A DNA stretch of 64,000 nucleotides from Methanobacterium_D sp040373355 (GTDB lineage: Archaea; Methanobacteriota; Methanobacteria; Methanobacteriales; Methanobacteriaceae): contig NZ_CP166866.1 of the NCBI RefSeq assembly GCF_047495555.1, positions 62,001-126,000 on the forward strand. The letters run 5' to 3'. Below, in pieces: positions 63,672 through 64,000 of the stretch (position 1 is the first letter of the stretch; every line of letters starts with the position of its first letter). The notes below the pieces were generated by a model that saw only the letters and a program-made list of their open reading frames with translations, was not told where the DNA came from and did no database searches. The position numbers and the translations under genes were made by a program.

Positions 63672-63770
63672 GAACATAAATTAAAACTCACTGAATAATT
63701 ATGAGAATTAGCAATAGATCAAGATTATAATTATAATGTGATGGAACATAAATTAAAAGTCATCGAATTT
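63672..63770. repeat. Direct repeat of about 26 bases
   Basis: GAACATAAATTAAAACTCAC at 63672 recurs as GAACATAAATTAAAAGTCAT at 63744, both followed by an A-T-rich GAAT. Spacing is 72 bases, upstream of the last gene. Possibly a duplicated regulatory site or a chance duplication. Confidence 0.4.
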
Positions 63771-63827
63771 TATATATTTTGATGGATACATTAACCTAAA
63801 TTAATAAAAACATTAGGAGGAAAAATT

Positions 63828-64000
63828 ATGGATGCTGATGGGAAAATAGCTGCAATACACACAATTGCAGGAATAGCTGCTGGTTATATCTCTTTTATAG
63901 TTAAAAACGAAGCAATAGCAATCTTAATTGCACTTGTTATCCTTTATATCATGGGACAGGTTTCAGAAAGAATTTTTGGTAAAGAAGAAATTGGAGGAGT
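63828..64000 (+). CDS. EMC6-like membrane protein (3' end cut by window)
   Basis: First 57 residues visible, frame open to the edge. AGGAGGAAAAATT precedes the ATG. Two hydrophobic helices: IHTIAGIAAGYISFIVKNE and IAILIALVILYIMGQVSERI followed by FGKEEIGG, the pattern of a small family in Methanobacteriales that resembles the Emc6 subunit of the membrane-protein insertion complex. The rest lies outside the window. Confidence 0.7.
   Translation, partial: MDADGKIAAIHTIAGIAAGYISFIVKNEAIAILIALVILYIMGQVSERIFGKEEIGG

Overview
The window is about 64 kb of AT-rich chromosome from a methanogenic archaeon, most likely a Methanobacterium-like member of the Methanobacteriales. The evidence is heterodisulfide reductase hdrC-hdrB, six methanogenesis marker (mmp) genes, 2-phosphoglycerate kinase for cyclic 2,3-diphosphoglycerate, a secreted protein with pseudomurein-binding repeats, archaeal-type CoaD, DphB, Trm5 and Nob1, class III pilins, and archaeal SRP RNA. 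Ribosome binding sites are mostly GGAGG or GGTGA(T), and several of them move starts downstream of the longest open frame.

Layout. (a) 1-3.9 kb: defence genes, a truncated Eco57I-type adenine methyltransferase and a GmrSD-like nuclease with a probable base-reader C-terminus. (b) 4.3-6.1 kb: sodium/solute symporter with a small membrane partner. (c) 6.1-9.0 kb: a hairpin array, a broken gene and a DNA-repair cassette (ERF annealase, NucS, an OB-like protein, an RHH regulator). (d) 10-13.4 kb: PRC-barrel protein, an overlooked 49-residue zinc protein, pyrE, a secreted protein, moaB, an unassigned structured RNA, nob1. (e) 13.5-21.3 kb: the MCR-maturation block, DUF2117-mmp2 and then a tight operon mmp3-mmp6-DUF2111-mmp5-mmp15-mmp17-nifB. 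(f) 21.3-25.5 kb: mtnA, trm5b, dphB, an orphan Dam methylase. (g) 26-30 kb: carotenoid operon crtI-crtB-UbiA prenyltransferase-cruF. (h) 33.4-36.4 kb: hdrC-hdrB with DUF749 and DUF2096. (i) 37.3-39.7 kb: 2-phosphoglycerate kinase with an overlapping CBS gene, SRP RNA, and tRNA-Ser(GCT) flanked by two more hairpin arrays. (j) 40-50.5 kb: repair glycosylase, aminotransferases, a CDF transporter, an acyl-CoA ligase/thioesterase pair with a cupin regulator and palindromic operators, and a pseudomurein-binding zinc hydrolase. (k) 50.8-64 kb: radical SAM protein, GT39-like enzyme, coaD, NTPase, pilin trio, GT28-like enzyme, a PLD-like membrane protein, the ArvABC-type GTPase operon, NEMF/RqcH, and a partial EMC6-like protein.

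How the genes work together. The central theme is methanogenesis: the mmp proteins and NifB probably build and insert the complex Fe-S clusters used to activate methyl-coenzyme M reductase, while HdrBC recycles the heterodisulfide that reaction makes. Cell-surface functions (pili, pseudomurein hydrolase, possible vesicle GTPase, carotenoids, glycosyltransferases) form a second theme.

The most unusual signals are the nifB gene at the end of the mmp operon; three arrays of serial mini-hairpins; a tandem-repeat structured RNA upstream of nob1; three genes whose best start codon is AUU behind a strong ribosome binding site; a small gene split exactly at an A AAA AAG slippery heptamer; and HdrC with a roughly 120-residue acidic N-terminal extension.
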